Source: Micrococcales bacterium (GTDB lineage Bacteria; Actinomycetota; Actinomycetes; Actinomycetales; Microbacteriaceae). Taken from it: a stretch of 64,000 bases of DNA. The notes below the pieces were generated by a model. That model made no database searches. It was not told where the DNA came from and worked only from the letters and a program-made list of their open reading frames with translations. Where the stretch lies: assembly GCA_017306245.1 (NCBI GenBank), contig JAFKIY010000001.1, positions 620,001-684,000 of the forward strand, written 5' to 3'. Positions 22,315 to 31,379 of this stretch are shown piece by piece. The translations under genes and the position numbers were made by a program. How positions within the stretch are numbered: the stretch's first letter is position 1; every line of letters starts with the position of its first letter.

Positions 22315-22644
22315 ATGGCTGTAGCACTGGAGCCCAAGCTTTTCGACCAGGTTGAAGAGGCTTTGAAGGATGTCGTCGACCCCGAGCTCGGCGTCAACAT
22401 CGTCGATCTCGGCCTGATCTACGACCTCAGTTGGGACGACGAGAACAATGCCCTCATCGTGAGCATGACGCTAACCTCCGCCGGCTGCCCGCTCACCGAT
22501 GTGATCGAGGATGACATGTCTCAGGCTCTCGACGGGGTCGTCGAGCAGTTCAGGATCAACTGGGTGTGGATGCCGCCGTGGGGGCCGGAGAAGATCACCG
22601 ACGATGGGCGCGACATGATGCGCGCCATCGGGTTCGCGATCTAG
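22315..22644 (+). CDS. sufT: SufT-like metal-sulfur cluster assembly factor (MIP18/DUF59)
   Basis: Single-domain DUF59 protein of 109 residues that assists Fe-S cluster maturation. The hallmark DPELGVNIVDLGLIYDL lies near residue 22 and TSAGCPLTDVIEDDM carries the conserved cysteine near residue 58. It follows sufC by 4 bases, but TAAACT at 22303-22308 (inside the sufC stop region) is followed by 6 bases and the ATG, so it may also have its own leaderless transcript. Its stop shares the bases CTAG with the bioY stop on the other strand. Confidence 0.94.
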   Translation: MAVALEPKLFDQVEEALKDVVDPELGVNIVDLGLIYDLSWDDENNALIVSMTLTSAGCPLTDVIEDDMSQALDGVVEQFRINWVWMPPWGPEKITDDGRDMMRAIGFAI

Positions 22645-23258
22645 TCGCGCAGTTCCCCGGCCGCCCTGCGCTGATCTTCGCGCTCGAAGAAGCGCCAGCC
22701 GAGCGTCATGACGGATGCGGCGATGACCATTTTGACGATGCCGCCGATGATGAACGGGTAGAGCCCCGCGTTCAGGGTCTGCTCCAGATTGAGACCCAGG
22801 GTGAACGAGAGCCATGGCAGGCCGATCGCGAACGTGACGACGGTTCCGCCGAGGAAACCGAGAATGGAACGCAGAATTTTCCGGTCCCAGGAGCGCTGCG
22901 CGATCCATCCGGTGAACGCCGCAGCGAACACGAAGCCGATGATGTACCCGCCGGTGGGGCCGAGGATGATGGACATCCCTGAACTCGCCTCGCTGAAGAC
23001 GGGAAGACCCGCGATCCCCAGAACCGCGTAGAGGAGCATGGACAGCGTGCCGCGGAGTGCGCCGAGCGAGCTGCCGACCAGGAGGACCGCGAGGGTCTGG
23101 CCGGTGATCGGCACCGGCCACAGCGGAACGACGACCTGGGCGGCGATGGCGGTGAGCGCGGCTCCCGCAGCCACGAGGACGACATCCATGATGATGCCCC
23201 GTGCGAAGATTCGATCAGCGAGAGTCGGGCGGCCGATGGCGAGGCTCAGGGTGGTCAT
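22641..23258 (-). CDS. bioY: Biotin transporter BioY
   Basis: S-component of the energy-coupling factor biotin importer, 205 residues with about six membrane segments. Family marks are VPLWPVPITGQTLAVLL, GALRGTLSMLLYAVLGIAG (with later SIILGPTGGYI). No bioM/bioN ECF partners are near, so it must share an ECF module encoded elsewhere or work alone. TAGTCT ends 6 bases before the ATG, a leaderless promoter; the six bases AAAGGA could also act as a short ribosome binding site. The promoter is back to back with that of the ABC-F gene. Confidence 0.95.
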   Translation of the reverse strand: MTTLSLAIGRPTLADRIFARGIIMDVVLVAAGAALTAIAAQVVVPLWPVPITGQTLAVLLVGSSLGALRGTLSMLLYAVLGIAGLPVFSEASSGMSIILGPTGGYIIGFVFAAAFTGWIAQRSWDRKILRSILGFLGGTVVTFAIGLPWLSFTLGLNLEQTLNAGLYPFIIGGIVKMVIAASVMTLGWRFFEREDQRRAAGELRD

Positions 23259-23315
23259 TCCTTTAGACTAGACGTTCTCCCCACCACCGTGTGTTGTCTT
23301 TCGGCAACCAAAGAA

Positions 23316-24926
23316 ATGAATCTGCCTGTGCTCAACGTGCACGACCTCGAGGTCCGGGTGGCCGCGCGCACCCTCATGGCCGGGGTGTCGTTTCGCGTGG
23401 ATCGCGGCGACAAGGTGGGCCTTGTCGGTCGGAACGGCGCAGGGAAGACCACGCTCACGAAAATTCTCGCCGGCGAAGGACAGCCGGCATCCGGGACGAT
23501 CGACCGCGGGGGAGAGGTCGGCTACCTGCCGCAGGATCCACGAAGCGGAGACCCTGAGGACCTGGCCCGAACGCGCATCCTCGACGCGAGGGGGCTCGGC
23601 GCGCTTGCGCTGGGAATGACGAAGGCCTCGGAGGGCATGGGAGACCCGGATCCTCAGGTGAGCGCGGCAGCCATGGCGAAGTACAGCAGGCTCGAGGATC
23701 GATTCCTCGCGCTCGGCGGTTATGCCGCGGAGGCGGAGGCGGCGAGCATCGCGAGCAACCTGAATCTGCCCGACCGCATCCTCGACCAGCGCCTCAAGAC
23801 GCTGTCCGGCGGACAGCGGCGCCGGATCGAACTCGCCCGCATCCTGTTCTCCGGCGCGGAGACGATGCTGCTCGATGAACCGACCAACCACCTGGACGCG
23901 GATTCCGTGGTGTGGCTGCGCGACTACCTTTCGAACTACCCGGGCGGACTGATCGTGATCAGCCACGATGTCGCCCTCGTGGAAACGACGGTCAACCGGG
24001 TTTTCTACCTCGACGCGAACCGCCAGGTGATCGACATCTACAACATGAACTGGAAGAACTACCTCCGGCAGCGCGAGGCGGATGAGGAGCGCCGCCGCAA
24101 GGAGCGTTCCAACGTGGAGAAGAAGGCGCAGGTGCTGCAGTTGCAGGCCGCGAAGTTCGGCGCGAAGGCGACGAAGGCCACCGCGGCGCACCAGATGGCC
24201 CGTCGGGCGGAGCGGATGCTCGCAGGGCTCGAGGAGGTGCGCTCCGCGGATCGCGTGGCAAAGCTGCGTTTCCCCGATCCCGTGCCCAGCGGCAGAACCC
24301 CGCTTGCGGCGAGCAATCTCAGCAAGAGCTACGGTTCGCTGGAGATTTTCACCGCCGTGGACCTTGCGATCGACCGCGGATCGAAGGTCGTCGTGCTCGG
24401 GTTGAACGGCGCAGGAAAGACCACGCTGCTGCGCATCCTCGCCGGCATCGACGACCCGGACACCGGGGCGGTGGAGCCCGGCCATGGGCTGCGGATCGGT
24501 TACTACGCCCAGGAGCACGAAACGATCGATGTCAACCGCACCGTCCTGCAGAACATGGTGTCGGCGTCGCCGAACCTGACGGAGACCGAGGCGCGCAGGG
24601 TGCTCGGCTCGTTTCTGTTCACGGGAGATGACTCGTACAAGGCGGCCGGGGTGCTCTCCGGCGGGGAGAAGACCCGACTGGCTCTGGCCATGATCGTGGT
24701 GTCCGGGGCGAACGTGCTTCTCCTGGACGAACCGACCAACAACCTGGATCCGGCGAGCCGGGCGGAAATCCTGGATGCGCTCGCGAACTACTCGGGGGCG
24801 GTCGTGCTCGTCAGCCACGACGAGGGCGCGGTGCAGGCTCTGAACCCGGAGCGCGTGCTGATCCTTCCGGATGGCGTCGAGGACTTCTGGAGCCCGGACT
24901 ACGCGGATCTGGTGAGTCTGGCCTGA
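23316..24926 (+). CDS. ABC-F family ATP-binding protein
   Basis: Duplicated soluble ABC protein without membrane segments, 536 residues from the ATG at 23316. Domain 1 has GRNGAGKTT, LSGGQRRRIELAR and LLDEPTNHLDADS; domain 2 has GLNGAGKTT, LSGGEKTRLALAM and LLDEPTNNLDPAS. Between them is a charged linker (ADEERRRKERSNVEKKAQVL), as in the ribosome-binding ABC-F group. Such proteins act on translation or confer antibiotic resistance; nothing here points to resistance. Alternative starts are GTG 23289 and GTG 23328; no ribosome binding site decides between them. It converges on the SURF1 gene. Confidence 0.9.
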   Translation: MNLPVLNVHDLEVRVAARTLMAGVSFRVDRGDKVGLVGRNGAGKTTLTKILAGEGQPASGTIDRGGEVGYLPQDPRSGDPEDLARTRILDARGLGALALGMTKASEGMGDPDPQVSAAAMAKYSRLEDRFLALGGYAAEAEAASIASNLNLPDRILDQRLKTLSGGQRRRIELARILFSGAETMLLDEPTNHLDADSVVWLRDYLSNYPGGLIVISHDVALVETTVNRVFYLDANRQVIDIYNMNWKNYLRQREADEERRRKERSNVEKKAQVLQLQAAKFGAKATKATAAHQMARRAERMLAGLEEVRSADRVAKLRFPDPVPSGRTPLAASNLSKSYGSLEIFTAVDLAIDRGSKVVVLGLNGAGKTTLLRILAGIDDPDTGAVEPGHGLRIGYYAQEHETIDVNRTVLQNMVSASPNLTETEARRVLGSFLFTGDDSYKAAGVLSGGEKTRLALAMIVVSGANVLLLDEPTNNLDPASRAEILDALANYSGAVVLVSHDEGAVQALNPERVLILPDGVEDFWSPDYADLVSLA

Positions 24927-24938
24927 TCGGCCGATCGC

Positions 24939-25802
24939 TCAGGGACCCTGGCGCCCCGAAGCCTGCTCGGCCCGGTCGACGAGTTCATCCTCGATCTGGG
25001 CGTCGGTGAGCCGGGCGAGTTTCCGAGCGCGACGCGCTTCGGAGCGCTGTCGTTCCGCCGGGTCGTCGGCGTTGAGGTTCCGATACTCCTGGCGCACCGC
25101 CCAGGCGAGGGCGACAAATCCCAAAATCGCGAAGACGAGCCACTGAAACGCGTAGGAGAGGTGAGGTCCCTCATCGAGCGCCGGTTTCGGCAGCGCGGTC
25201 GGCGTGGCGGCAGCGGGCGGGTCCTCCGACACCATGAGTCCGTAAGCGCCCGTGTATGTCGGAGCGCCGAGGCGGGAGCGGATCTCGTCCAGCTCAATCG
25301 TCGCGATCTGCCCCGGCGGCGCCGAGCGGCCCGGCAGGTGCGGCTCGCCCGGTTTCACGCGGGCAACGACGGTGACGGTGCCAGGCGGCGCGGCCGGAAC
25401 GGCATCCGGCGCATCCTGGTTGGTTCCGACCGGAACCCATCCCCGGTCGACAATGAACACGTCTCCGTCGGCCAGCCGCAGCGGCACGAGGACTTCGAAA
25501 CCCGGGCTGCCGGCGAGCGGCCGGGTTCGCACGAGCAGCTGCTCGTCGCGCAGATAACTGCCGGTCACGCGAATCTGGCGCCACTCGTCCTCGGGGGAGA
25601 ACGCGGCCAGATCGGGCAGGATCGCGTGAATGTCCACGGGAGCGCGATCGTAATTGTTTTCCACTTTCGTGTTGGCCGCCACCGCCTCGGCGCGGCGGGC
25701 AAGCTGCCACTGCGACAACAGCACGCAGGCGATCGCGAACAGAATCACGAAGGCAAGGTATCCGGTCCAGCGCCACGACCTCACAAACCGCCATCCGCTC
25801 AT
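24939..25802 (-). CDS. SURF1-family cytochrome oxidase assembly protein
   Basis: Membrane protein of 287 residues needed for assembly of haem-copper oxidase. The N-terminal membrane helix (WTGYLAFVILFAIACVLLSQW) and C-terminal helix (YAFQWLVFAILGFVALAWAV) enclose an extracytoplasmic domain with VTGSYLRDEQLLVRTRPL, and FIVDRGWVPVG. A charged, arginine-rich cytoplasmic tail follows. The ATG at 25802 overlaps the upstream small gene as ATGA. It fits the haem A synthesis genes at 16436-18254. Confidence 0.94.
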   Translation of the reverse strand: MSGWRFVRSWRWTGYLAFVILFAIACVLLSQWQLARRAEAVAANTKVENNYDRAPVDIHAILPDLAAFSPEDEWRQIRVTGSYLRDEQLLVRTRPLAGSPGFEVLVPLRLADGDVFIVDRGWVPVGTNQDAPDAVPAAPPGTVTVVARVKPGEPHLPGRSAPPGQIATIELDEIRSRLGAPTYTGAYGLMVSEDPPAAATPTALPKPALDEGPHLSYAFQWLVFAILGFVALAWAVRQEYRNLNADDPAERQRSEARRARKLARLTDAQIEDELVDRAEQASGRQGP

Positions 25803-26023
25803 GCCGGCGCGTCCACAGCTTCGTCGGTGCGGGGATCGTACGGCGCAACGCTGACCGGGAAACCCCTGGATGCGAGGTAGTCGTGAAGGTACTCCCGATG
25901 GTCGTCGCAGGCCAGCCAGACCTTGACCCGATCCTCGGTGTGGATACGCGGGTTGCGCCAATTGACGCTCCAGATGGCGGGTGCGCGGCACTGCGCCCGC
26001 GAACAGTGCGGTGCCTCGGCCAT
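25799..26023 (-). CDS. Small conserved protein with putative zinc-binding Cys/His motif
   Basis: Protein of 74 residues, smaller than most gene predictors favour, but locked between two genes: its ATG overlaps the stop of the DUF3099 gene (TGATG) and its stop overlaps the SURF1 start (ATGA). The sequence shows HCSRAQC (C7-x4-C12) and later LACDDHREYL (C-x2-H), a spacing that suggests a single zinc site, then LASRGFPVSVAPYDP. Similar actinobacterial proteins are sometimes labelled acetone carboxylase, which has no support in a protein this short. Its function is unknown; the context links it to membrane or cytochrome oxidase assembly. Confidence 0.85.
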   Translation of the reverse strand: MAEAPHCSRAQCRAPAIWSVNWRNPRIHTEDRVKVWLACDDHREYLHDYLASRGFPVSVAPYDPRTDEAVDAPA

Positions 26024-26331
26024 CACTGCTGGTCTGCAGGGTGATCTGCAGGGTGATCTGCCGACTGGTCTCCGTCGGCGCGAACGATCGACCCCGGCCG
26101 TTCGACGTCCACGGTCTTGGAGTTCGCGGCGTTCGCGAGGACCACCGCGACGTAGGGCAGGAAGACGGCACCCGCGATGCACACGACGAGCCACCAGCCC
26201 TGCACGACGAGGCACAGTGCGATGCACACGAGCCGGATGCACATCGTCACGGTGTACTTGATCATGCGGGAGTGCCGGTCGTCGACGGGAGACCGGGGGA
26301 GGCTCGTGATGTTGGTGGACTGGTGTGCCAT
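26023..26331 (-). CDS. DUF3099 small membrane protein
   Basis: Protein of 102 residues with the family start ITSLPRSPVDDRHSRMIKYT and two hydrophobic helices (about residues 28-45 and 46-65: CIRLVCIALCLVVQGWWLV, CIAGAVFLPYVAVVLANAAN). The cytoplasmic tail ends in an imperfect tetrapeptide-scale repeat, SADHPADHPADQ, which comes from three tandem 12-base units. The ATG at 26331 is preceded by GGAGGTGA. It is the first gene of the three-gene unit ending with SURF1. Function unknown. Confidence 0.88.
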   Translation of the reverse strand: MAHQSTNITSLPRSPVDDRHSRMIKYTVTMCIRLVCIALCLVVQGWWLVVCIAGAVFLPYVAVVLANAANSKTVDVERPGSIVRADGDQSADHPADHPADQQ

Positions 26332-26387
26332 GGCTTCACCTCCAGCCTACGATGCCGCGCTCGAAGCCGCGGCTCTAGTATGGGCGG

Positions 26388-27107
26388 ATGGACACGACAA
26401 CTCCAGCACGCACTGTTCTCGTCACGGGCGGCAATCGCGGGATTGGTTTCGCCATCGCTCAGGCGTTCCACGAAGCGGGTCACCGGGTGGCTGTCACCGC
26501 CCGCTCCGGCGACGGTCCGTCCGGAACGTTGACGGTTCGGGCCGATGTCACGGATTCGGATTCGATCGATGCCGCGTTCACGGCCGTCGAATCCGAGCTC
26601 GGCCCCGTCGAGGTCCTCGTGGCGAACGCCGGCATCACGAAGGACACGCTTCTCCTGCGCATGACGGAAGAGGATTTCACGTCGGTGATCGACACGAATC
26701 TTTCCGGTTCGTTTCGGGTGGTCAAACGCGCGTCGAAGAATATGCTCAAAGGGCGGTTCGGCCGCGTGATCCTCGTGTCGAGCGTCGTCGGCCTGTTGGG
26801 TTCGGCCGGCCAGGTCAACTATTCGGCATCGAAGAGCGGTCTGATCGGCCTGGCCCGCTCCCTGACCCGCGAGCTCGGCGGCAGGAACATCACCGCCAAC
26901 GTCGTAGCGCCCGGATTCATCGAGACCGAAATGACCGCCGTTCTTCCCGAGGAGCAGCAGGCCGCATACCGCTCATCGATTCCGCTGGGGCGGTTCGCCA
27001 CTCCCGATGAAGTCGCCCGCGTGATCGTCTGGCTCGCGAGCGAGGACGCATCCTACATTTCCGGCGCTGTCATCCCGGTCGACGGTGGTCTGGGGATGGG
27101 CCACTAG
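26388..27107 (+). CDS. fabG: 3-oxoacyl-ACP reductase (FabG/SDR family)
   Basis: Short-chain dehydrogenase/reductase of 239 residues, probably the NADPH-dependent beta-ketoacyl-ACP reductase of fatty acid synthesis. Seen: TGGNRGIG nucleotide site (13-20), NAG near residue 80, the catalytic serine in LVSSVVGLLGS, and Y-x3-K in VNYSASKSG, with IETEMTAVL as in true FabG/MabA proteins. TAGTAT followed by 6 bases and the ATG marks a leaderless promoter. It stands alone; other SDR activities cannot be fully excluded. Confidence 0.9.
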   Translation: MDTTTPARTVLVTGGNRGIGFAIAQAFHEAGHRVAVTARSGDGPSGTLTVRADVTDSDSIDAAFTAVESELGPVEVLVANAGITKDTLLLRMTEEDFTSVIDTNLSGSFRVVKRASKNMLKGRFGRVILVSSVVGLLGSAGQVNYSASKSGLIGLARSLTRELGGRNITANVVAPGFIETEMTAVLPEEQQAAYRSSIPLGRFATPDEVARVIVWLASEDASYISGAVIPVDGGLGMGH

Positions 27108-27116
27108 CGCGGCCGT

Positions 27117-27755
27117 TCAGCCTCGCAACCCCAGGAGCGGCAGAACCTGGGAAAGGTCGCGGACATCGATGATCACGTTCGCTTCGTCCCGCACCGGCGC
27201 TTTCGCATCGAATCCGACCGCAAGGCCGGTCGCGTGCATCATGGCCAGATCGTTGGCGCCGTCGCCCACGGCGACGGTCTGCTGCAGCCCGATCCCGTAA
27301 ACTCCCGCCCACTCCCTGAGCGCCTCCGCCTTCGCGGCACCGTCGATCATCCTGCCCGCCACGCGTCCGGTGAGCGCGCCGTCGACGATCTCGAGCGTGT
27401 TCGCCCGCCAGCGGTCCAGGCCGAGCCCGGCGGCGAGAGGGTCGATCACCTGGTGGAATCCTCCGGACACCACGGCGACGCGCCCGCCCGCGGACTGCAC
27501 GCCCGCGATCAGTTCCTGCGCGCCCTGGGTGACCCGGACTCGCGCGGCAACGTCGTACACCCGGTGTTCCGGCAGCCCCGCGAGCGTGGCGACGCGAGCA
27601 TGGAGGCTTTCCTCGAAGTCGATTTCGCCGTTCATCGCGGAGGTCGTAATCGCGGCGACCTGATCGAGCGAGCCCGCCGCTTCGGCCAGCATCTCGATCA
27701 CTTCTTCTTCGATGAGCGTGGAATCGACGTCGAGCACAACGAGAAAGCGGGCCAT
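27117..27755 (-). CDS. serB: Phosphoserine phosphatase, short single-domain form
   Basis: HAD-superfamily phosphatase making L-serine from phosphoserine. The 212 residues carry the HAD motifs LDVDSTLI (D9 and D11), VAVVSGGFHQV (serine and glycine of motif II), AKAEAL and VGDGANDLAMM. There is no N-terminal ACT domain, unlike the longer SerB2 of mycobacteria, so feedback control may be missing. It starts at ATG 27755, 8 bases after the glgC stop with GAGGA before it, so it is probably co-transcribed with glgC. Confidence 0.93.
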   Translation of the reverse strand: MARFLVVLDVDSTLIEEEVIEMLAEAAGSLDQVAAITTSAMNGEIDFEESLHARVATLAGLPEHRVYDVAARVRVTQGAQELIAGVQSAGGRVAVVSGGFHQVIDPLAAGLGLDRWRANTLEIVDGALTGRVAGRMIDGAAKAEALREWAGVYGIGLQQTVAVGDGANDLAMMHATGLAVGFDAKAPVRDEANVIIDVRDLSQVLPLLGLRG

Positions 27756-27763
27756 GGGTGTCC

Positions 27764-29002
27764 TCAGGTAACGTGAACGCCTTTGCCCACGACGGTTATT
27801 CCGGAATCGGTGACGGTGAAGCCGCGCGCTCGATCCGAGTCGGGGTCCACTCCAACGGTGGCGCCCGGTTCGACGACGACTTCCTTGTCCAGAATAGCCC
27901 GATGGACTGCCGCGCCCGGGCCAATGCGAACCCGGTCGAAAAGGATCGAGTCGATGACGCGCGCGCCGGACTCGATCGTCGCCCACGGCCCCAGCACGCT
28001 GCGTTCGATGTAGGCGCCCGAGAGCAGGCAGCCCAGTGCGACGATCGAATCGATCGTGGTGCCGTTGTTGCCACCGGCATCCCGCACGAACTTCGCGGGC
28101 GGCGAGTTCAACTGTTCGCTGAATATGGGCCACTCCTGGTTGTACAGGTTGAACACCGGGAGCGCGGAGATGAGGTCCTGGTGTGCGTCGAAGAATGAGT
28201 CGATCGTCCCGACGTCCCGCCAGTAGTAGCGGTCGCGATCCGTTGCGCCGGGAACGTCGTTGCGGATCAGGTCATACGCCGCCGCATCGCCCCGCGAGAC
28301 GAAGTCCGGCACGATGTCGCCGCCCATATCATGGTGGGAGTCGGCGCGCTCACCGTCCCGCAGCACGGCATCGATGAGCTGATCCGCGTCGAACACGTAG
28401 TTGCCCATGGAGGCGAGCACTTCGCCGGGGGAACTCGCCAGTCCCACCGTGTCCGACGGCTTCTCCCGGAATGCGGCAATGCGCGTCGGGTCGTCGGGGG
28501 ACAGCTCGATGACGCCGAACTGATTGGCTAGAGCGATGGGCTGGCGGATCGCGGCCACCGTGGCGGCCGCCCCCGACTCGATGTGGGCTTCGATCATCTG
28601 GCTGAAGTCCATCCGGTACACGTGGTCTGCGCCCACAACAACGACGATGTCGGGCTTTTCGTCGCGCAGGAGGTTCAGACTCTGCAGGATGGCGTCGGCG
28701 GAACCCGCGAACCAGCGCTTGCCGAGCCTCTGCTGCGCCGGCACGGAAGCCACGTAGGACTTCGTGAGGCTGGACAGGCGCCAGGTCTGGGACACGTGCC
28801 GGTCCAGGCTGTGCGACTTGTACTGGGTGAGGACGACGATCTGCAGAAGCCCGGAGTTGATCAGGTTCGACAGCGCAAAGTCGATGAGCCGGTAGTTTCC
28901 GGCAAACGGGACGGCCGGTTTCGCCCGGTCCGCCGTCAGGGGCATGAGCCTCTTGCCCTCGCCGCCGGCGAGCACGATCGCGAAAATCTTCTTGGGCGCC
29001 AT
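27764..29002 (-). CDS. glgC: ADP-glucose pyrophosphorylase
   Basis: Makes ADP-glucose from ATP and glucose 1-phosphate for alpha-glucan synthesis. It has 412 residues. The catalytic loop [19 protein letters not shown] is at 10-28, with [25 protein letters not shown] and the C-terminal left-handed beta-helix ([25 protein letters not shown]). The ATG at 29002 is preceded by TACTGT and 6 bases, a leaderless signature. It is divergent from the glgA-type glycosyltransferase, the same pairing as in mycobacteria. Confidence 0.97.
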   Translation of the reverse strand: MAPKKIFAIVLAGGEGKRLMPLTADRAKPAVPFAGNYRLIDFALSNLINSGLLQIVVLTQYKSHSLDRHVSQTWRLSSLTKSYVASVPAQQRLGKRWFAGSADAILQSLNLLRDEKPDIVVVVGADHVYRMDFSQMIEAHIESGAAATVAAIRQPIALANQFGVIELSPDDPTRIAAFREKPSDTVGLASSPGEVLASMGNYVFDADQLIDAVLRDGERADSHHDMGGDIVPDFVSRGDAAAYDLIRNDVPGATDRDRYYWRDVGTIDSFFDAHQDLISALPVFNLYNQEWPIFSEQLNSPPAKFVRDAGGNNGTTIDSIVALGCLLSGAYIERSVLGPWATIESGARVIDSILFDRVRIGPGAAVHRAILDKEVVVEPGATVGVDPDSDRARGFTVTDSGITVVGKGVHVT

Positions 29003-29048
29003 CTTCTTACAGTAGATGAGCGGGTTGGACTGTACTAGCGTCGCAGTC

Positions 29049-30230
29049 ATGAGAGTCGATCTGCTCACGCGGGAATACCCGCCGGAGGTGTACGGCGGCG
29101 CGGGAGTTCACGTCGGCGAATTGGTCCGCGCCCTGCGCGGCGAAGTGAATGTCGTGGTGCGCTGCTTCGGTGCGCCGCGCGAGGAGGAGGGCGTCTTCCC
29201 GTATCTGGTCCCGGCCGAACTCGTGAACGCCAATCCCGCCCTGGCGACGCTGGGTGTTGATCTGCAGATGGCGCAGGATGTCGCCGGCGCGGACCTCGTG
29301 CACTCCCACACCTGGTACGCGAATGGGGCAGGCCGACTCGCCCAGTTGCTGCACGGCATCCCGCACGTCGTCACCGCGCACAGCCTCGAGCCGCTTCGAC
29401 CGTGGAAGGCGGAGCAGCTTGGCGGCGGATACCGGATCTCGAGCGCAATCGAGGAGTCGGCGTTCCGCGCGGTCGATGCGATCATCGCGGTGAGCGCGGG
29501 GATGCGCGAGGACATTCTTCGCTCCTACCCTGGGTTGGATGAGTCGCGCGTCACGGTGGTACACAACGGGATCGACCTGGACCGGTGGCGTCCGGCCCCC
29601 AACGAGGAGACCTCCCGCTCGCTCGGCATCGACCCCGACCGGCCGTCGGTGGTCTTCGTCGGCAGGATCACGCGGCAGAAGGGGCTGCCGTTTCTGCTGC
29701 GCGCGGCGAAGGAGCTTCCGGCGGATGTGCAGCTCGTCCTGTGCGCTGGCGCGCCGGATACGCCCGAACTGCTCGCGGAAGTCCAGGGACTCGTCGAGTC
29801 CCTTCAGCAGGAGCGTTCGGGGGTCGTCTGGCTCGACCGCCTGCTCGGCCACAACGAACTCGTCGCCGTGCTGTCGGGCGCGACCGTGTTCGTGTGCCCC
29901 TCGATCTACGAACCGCTCGGCATTGTCAATCTTGAAGCAATGGCGTGCGGGGTGCCGGTTGTCGGCACCGCGACCGGCGGTATTCCCGAGGTGGTGGAAG
30001 ACGGCATCACGGGCCGCCTCGTCCCGATCGACCAGCGCACCGACGGTTCGGGTGTCCCGAAGAAGCCGAAGACGTTCGTCGCCGATCTCGCGGCGGCGAT
30101 CCTGGACGTCCTGCGGGACCCCGTGCGGTCCCGCATGATGGGGCAGGCGGGGCGTGCGCGAGTCGAGCGCGAGTTCGGGTGGGACCGGATCGCCCACAGC
30201 ACGCGGGCGGTCTACGACTCGCTGCTGTGA
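29049..30230 (+). CDS. glgA: GT4 glycogen/maltosyl synthase (GlgA, actinobacterial type)
   Basis: Glycosyltransferase family 4 enzyme of 393 residues using ADP-glucose. In mycobacteria the homologue (Rv1212c, also called GlgM) makes maltose 1-phosphate for the GlgE pathway, so that product is as likely as glycogen. Seen: [18 protein letters not shown] at the N-terminus, [23 protein letters not shown], and the donor-binding E-x7-E motif in [23 protein letters not shown] lies 7 bases before the ATG at 29049. The gene pair glgC/glgA shares a 46-base divergent promoter. Confidence 0.94.
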   Translation: MRVDLLTREYPPEVYGGAGVHVGELVRALRGEVNVVVRCFGAPREEEGVFPYLVPAELVNANPALATLGVDLQMAQDVAGADLVHSHTWYANGAGRLAQLLHGIPHVVTAHSLEPLRPWKAEQLGGGYRISSAIEESAFRAVDAIIAVSAGMREDILRSYPGLDESRVTVVHNGIDLDRWRPAPNEETSRSLGIDPDRPSVVFVGRITRQKGLPFLLRAAKELPADVQLVLCAGAPDTPELLAEVQGLVESLQQERSGVVWLDRLLGHNELVAVLSGATVFVCPSIYEPLGIVNLEAMACGVPVVGTATGGIPEVVEDGITGRLVPIDQRTDGSGVPKKPKTFVADLAAAILDVLRDPVRSRMMGQAGRARVEREFGWDRIAHSTRAVYDSLL

Positions 30231-30260
30231 GCGCGTTCCGGGTGGCTTAGGCTTGAACAT

Positions 30261-31049
30261 ATGGCCAGTGTTCTCGAATTCGACAACGTGTCGGTGGTGC
30301 GCGGTGGCAATCGAATTCTCGATTCCGTCACGTGGACGGTGGATGACTCCGAACGCTGGATAGTGCTCGGCCCCAACGGCGCGGGCAAGACGACGCTGCT
30401 CCAGTTGGCTGCGGCCCTCATCCACCCGAGCTCCGGCATGGCCACGGTTCTCGACGAAACGCTCGGCGACGTCGACGTGTTCGAACTGCGCACCCGGATC
30501 GGATTCGCCTCCTCGGCTCTCGCGCGGAAACTTCCCGCAACCGAGACCGTCCTCAATGTGGTGCTCACCGCCTCGTATTCCGTGACGGGCCGGTGGAACG
30601 AATCCTACGATGACGTCGACATCCGCCGAGCGCATCGCGTGCTGGGGGAGTGGAAACTGGACCACCTCGCCGATCGGAAATTCGGCCATTTGAGCGATGG
30701 CGAGCAAAAGCGGGTGCAAATTGCGCGTGCCGTCATGACGGACCCGGAGTTGATGCTCCTCGACGAGCCGGCGGCGAGCCTGGACCTGGGTTCTCGGGAA
30801 GAACTGCTGGGGTTGCTGTCCGGTTACGCGACAGCACCCAATGCGCCAGGGATGGTCATGGTCACCCACCACGTGGAGGAAATCCCGCCGGGGTTCAGCC
30901 ACGTCCTTCTGCTGCGGGAGGGGAGAGTCACGGCATCCGGGCCGATTTCGACGGTGCTCACCTCGAAAAAGCTGACCGAGGCATTCGGCGTCCCGCTGAA
31001 GCTGGAGAGCCACAACGCGCGGTACACGGCGCGATCTCTGATAAAGTAG
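30261..31049 (+). CDS. ABC transporter-type ATPase without adjacent permease
   Basis: Single ABC domain of 262 residues: Walker A GPNGAGKTT (37-45), signature LSDGEQKRVQIARAV (LSDGE instead of LSGGQ), Walker B MLLDEPAASLD and a switch histidine in MVTHHVEEIP. It resembles the ModF/YlmA-like group of iron or molybdate-type ATPases. No permease or binding protein is next to it. TAGGCT, 7 bases and the ATG form a leaderless promoter. The substrate is unknown. Confidence 0.88.
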   Translation: MASVLEFDNVSVVRGGNRILDSVTWTVDDSERWIVLGPNGAGKTTLLQLAAALIHPSSGMATVLDETLGDVDVFELRTRIGFASSALARKLPATETVLNVVLTASYSVTGRWNESYDDVDIRRAHRVLGEWKLDHLADRKFGHLSDGEQKRVQIARAVMTDPELMLLDEPAASLDLGSREELLGLLSGYATAPNAPGMVMVTHHVEEIPPGFSHVLLLREGRVTASGPISTVLTSKKLTEAFGVPLKLESHNARYTARSLIK

Positions 31050-31116
31050 CTAGTCGGCCCTGCAGCATCGTTCGCGGCCGAAAATCTTATCCAGCCTGAA
31101 CACCCAAGGAACCACC

Positions 31117-31368
31117 ATGAAGTCTGACATCCACCCCGACTATGCGCCGGTCGTGTTCCGCGACCTTGCGTCGGGAGCGACTTTCCTGACGCGTTCCACG
31201 GTGACGAGCGACAAGACGATCGAGTGGGAAGACGGTTCGACCTACCCCGTCATCGACGTCGAAATTTCTTCGGAGTCCCACCCGTTCTACACGGGCAAGC
31301 AGCGCATTCTGGACAGCGCGGGCCGCGTCGAGAAGTTCAACACGCGCTACAAGAGCTTCGGCAGCTAG
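31117..31368 (+). CDS. rpmE2: 50S ribosomal protein L31, type B (zinc-free form)
   Basis: Ribosomal protein of 83 residues. [16 protein letters not shown] and SHPFYTGKQ are family marks. It has no cysteine, so it is the C-minus form that replaces the zinc-binding L31 when zinc is short. In several actinobacteria this gene is repressed by Zur. About 24 bases before the ATG (31079-31093) CGAAAATCTTATCCA resembles an AT-rich Zur box only in part. The start follows AAGGAACC. Confidence 0.95.
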   Translation: MKSDIHPDYAPVVFRDLASGATFLTRSTVTSDKTIEWEDGSTYPVIDVEISSESHPFYTGKQRILDSAGRVEKFNTRYKSFGS

Positions 31369-31379
31369 CACAGCCTGAA

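Noticed and set aside
26025..26064. Tandem 12-base repeat resembling a small satellite or CRISPR-like unit
   Set aside because: Three imperfect units without spacers, inside the DUF3099 coding region, encoding the repeated SADHPADHPADQ tail.
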